Origin: Bacillota bacterium
GTDB taxonomy: Bacteria; Bacillota; Sulfobacillia; Symbiobacteriales; Symbiobacteriaceae
Direction: 5' to 3'
Length of the DNA: 6,849 nt
Assembly: GCA_028287415.1 (NCBI GenBank)
Contig: JAQBPS010000006.1
Location: 1 to 6,849 of the forward strand
Shown: piece after piece, positions 5,271 to 6,849 of the stretch
Position numbering within the stretch: position 1 is the first letter of the stretch
How the letters are laid out: each line of letters begins with the position of its first letter
Made by a program: the position numbers and the translations under genes
Notes under the pieces: model-generated
Told to the model about the DNA's origin: nothing
The model's input: the letters and a program-made list of their open reading frames with translations, nothing else
Database searches by the model: none

Positions 5271-6849
5271 CTATGCCTGATCCTGCGTGACGAACTGTGC
5301 CACGAAATAGCGGGGCGTGAGCGACTCGCCGGTGGCGTGCTCCACCAACTGGTTCCATTTGTACAATGCGCCCGACTTGAAGAAGCGCTCCCGCAGCCAG
5401 CGGCCCACGGCCTCGTTGCCCGCGACCGCCTCTGTGCCGGTCTCCCGGGCAATGTGCGCCTGCAGATGGGAGGCGGTCACCTCGCCGATCAGGTAGTTGT
5501 GGTAGTACACGGGCACCGTCGCAATGTGAATCTTGGTAGCCCACTCGTGGCCGCTCAGTTCCGGGGGCGGGGTGATCAGCTGCAGCTCCTGCACAAGCGA
5601 CCACCAGAGTTGGTTCAGGTCCTGGTCCGGATTGTCGTACAGCCGGGACTCAAAGTTGACCATCACCAGTACCCAGCGGACGAAGATCAGCATGGCCCGG
5701 GACTGCTCGGCCTGGAGCGCCCCGGCGAGCCGTTTCGCCTGGGACGCCTCGACCCCGGCGATCGCGGTCAGCCAGTGAGCGTCGCGGGTGAGGCGCCCGA
5801 AGTACATCGCGATCGCCTCTGTCGAGTTGATGTGTGCGGGCTGCCGCAACAGCCATGGCAACTCGCGATCCACATACTTGTCGTACACGGCATGGCCCAG
5901 TTCGTGCAGCATGGTTGCCATCCAGTAGCCGTCGGGATGGATATTGCACAGCACGCGAATGTCGCCCTCGCGGTCGATGTCGGTGCAAAAGGCATGCTGG
6001 TTCTTGCCGGCCCGCTCATACAGGTCGGAACGGGCGATGATGTCCCGCACATCCATGCCGACGGTATCGTAAAAGCGGACCGACAAATCTGCGATTGACT
6101 TGTCCGCAAAGAATGGATCAATCGCCACGCTCTCCGAGGTCGGTACCTCCTGGAAGAACGGGTCGGCATAGTGCCACGGGCGGACCGCCTCCGGGGCGAT
6201 GCCGAAGCGGCGTGCCTGCTCGGCGTCGAGCTGCGCCTTCATGCGGGCGAACGGCTCATCGGTCAGCCGCTTCAGCTCGTCCAGGAGGGTAAACATATCC
6301 TCGTGCTTGATCTCGGAGAGTTCAAGCTGCATTGCATAAAAGTTCCTGAAGCCAAGGTGGCGGGCGGCACTGTTGCGCAGTTTTACCAGTTCGATCAGTT
6401 TTTGTGAGACCTCGGCGCCAATCTGTTTGGAGGCCTGCCAGGCTTTGCGGCGCACCTCGCTATCGGTGGATTTGACGAGGACTTCGCGGACGTCGTTTTC
6501 GCTGACGGGCTCGCCATCGATAGTGCCCCGGAAGTTGCTGAAGATCTGTTCCAGCTCATTCGCTTTGGCGACCATCGCCGCGATCTCGTCCTTGTCGAGT
6601 TGGTTCTCAAGGTAGCCGTGGTACAGGCTGACCAGCTGCCGGTCGAGCAGGGTATCGCCGGTGGGGTTGGCCGCGGCCGCCTTCAGCTTTGCAAAGGTGT
6701 CGCGGTCGGACATCAACAGCCGCAGTTCGGTCTCCAGGTCGGCGGCGACCCTTGCTTCTTCGGGCTTGCCGCTGGTGGCGAGGCGCCAGTAGGCCTTGTT
6801 CGCCTCGGTCATCTTCGGCTTGATGGTCGCTACGATGGACGCTACAAGG
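5271..6849 (-). CDS. ACE-like zinc metallopeptidase (M2/M3-type), start beyond the right edge
   Basis: Predicted zinc peptidase that cleaves peptides or dipeptides from oligopeptides. No signal peptide is visible in the part shown, so it is probably cytoplasmic. The first in-frame ATG is at 6812, but the frame stays open for 12 more codons to the edge (LVASIVATIKPK), no SD precedes that ATG, and the extension looks like the start of the family's helical N-terminus. The gene is therefore 5'-partial, with 525 residues visible. Numbered from the first visible codon, the zinc motif HELGH is at 315-319 with catalytic E316. The third ligand is E344 in STEAIAMYF, 25 residues after the second histidine. 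ELPWLLRQPA before it matches the DLP..LR..A pattern of ACE (M2). KIHIATVPVYYHNY (439-452) resembles the ACE substrate-binding H..P..Y region. M2 is favoured, although the E spacing is that of M3 (ACE has 24). The C-terminal stop is TAG. It probably leads the transcript that continues into the aldehyde dehydrogenase. Confidence 0.88.
   Translation of the reverse strand, partial: LVASIVATIKPKMTEANKAYWRLATSGKPEEARVAADLETELRLLMSDRDTFAKLKAAAANPTGDTLLDRQLVSLYHGYLENQLDKDEIAAMVAKANELEQIFSNFRGTIDGEPVSENDVREVLVKSTDSEVRRKAWQASKQIGAEVSQKLIELVKLRNSAARHLGFRNFYAMQLELSEIKHEDMFTLLDELKRLTDEPFARMKAQLDAEQARRFGIAPEAVRPWHYADPFFQEVPTSESVAIDPFFADKSIADLSVRFYDTVGMDVRDIIARSDLYERAGKNQHAFCTDIDREGDIRVLCNIHPDGYWMATMLHELGHAVYDKYVDRELPWLLRQPAHINSTEAIAMYFGRLTRDAHWLTAIAGVEASQAKRLAGALQAEQSRAMLIFVRWVLVMVNFESRLYDNPDQDLNQLWWSLVQELQLITPPPELSGHEWATKIHIATVPVYYHNYLIGEVTASHLQAHIARETGTEAVAGNEAVGRWLRERFFKSGALYKWNQLVEHATGESLTPRYFVAQFVTQDQA

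Noticed and set aside
3733..5280. Long plus-strand open frame (515 codons) antisense to the aldehyde dehydrogenase
   Set aside because: It mirrors a gene with full catalytic motifs, has His/Asp/Leu/Val-rich composition typical of a GC-rich antisense frame, and has no recognisable domain or SD.
5148..6098. Plus-strand open frame (316 codons) antisense to the peptidase
   Set aside because: It overlaps the zinc-peptidase coding sequence and the dehydrogenase start, shows no domain, and fits a codon-bias shadow.
1..6849. A defence, mobile or secondary-metabolite system
   Set aside because: Every substantial gene belongs to a common housekeeping-type family. No transposase, integrase, nuclease, toxin-antitoxin pair, long repeats or biosynthetic cluster is visible.

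Overview
This window looks like ordinary chromosome from a GC-rich, Gram-positive-style bacterium. Coding sequence is strongly G/C at third positions, Shine-Dalgarno (SD) sites are strong, GTG and TTG starts are frequent, and intrinsic terminators are compact GC stems with T-runs. A Symbiobacterium-like or other high-GC Firmicutes lineage fits best, but that is inference. I see no mobile element, tRNA, rRNA, CRISPR array or phage gene.

Left part, plus strand (1-1203): the C-terminal three quarters of a CysK-type cysteine synthase, followed after 13 bases by a Nudix hydrolase, probably in one transcript. Middle (1204-1574): a weak hairpin, a 9-bp inverted repeat, a 61-residue single-helix membrane protein on the minus strand, and an AT-richer stretch with a good extended -10 site for the next gene. 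Positions 1575-2261 hold a DedA-family membrane protein and its terminator. Positions 2327-3191 hold a two-domain sulfurtransferase with a TTG start and its own terminator. Positions 3266-3703 hold a DoxX-family membrane protein, ending in a strong hairpin shared with the convergent gene.

Right part, minus strand (3715-6849): transcription runs leftwards from an ACE-like (M2/M3-type) zinc metallopeptidase, whose start lies beyond the right edge, into an aldehyde dehydrogenase of the benzaldehyde/vanillin dehydrogenase type. No terminator is visible in the gap, so they may be co-transcribed. They end against the DoxX gene at the shared hairpin.

Functionally, three neighbours touch sulfur or thiol chemistry: cysteine synthase, a mercaptopyruvate-type sulfurtransferase and DoxX. 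SseA and DoxX are known partners in the mycobacterial membrane-associated oxidoreductase complex, so their adjacency is the most suggestive point here, although each has its own transcription signals. I found no convincing new multi-gene system. The observations worth a second look are small: the membrane microprotein, the inverted repeat over its stop codon, the sseA-doxX adjacency, the ACE-like peptidase, and several start-site corrections.
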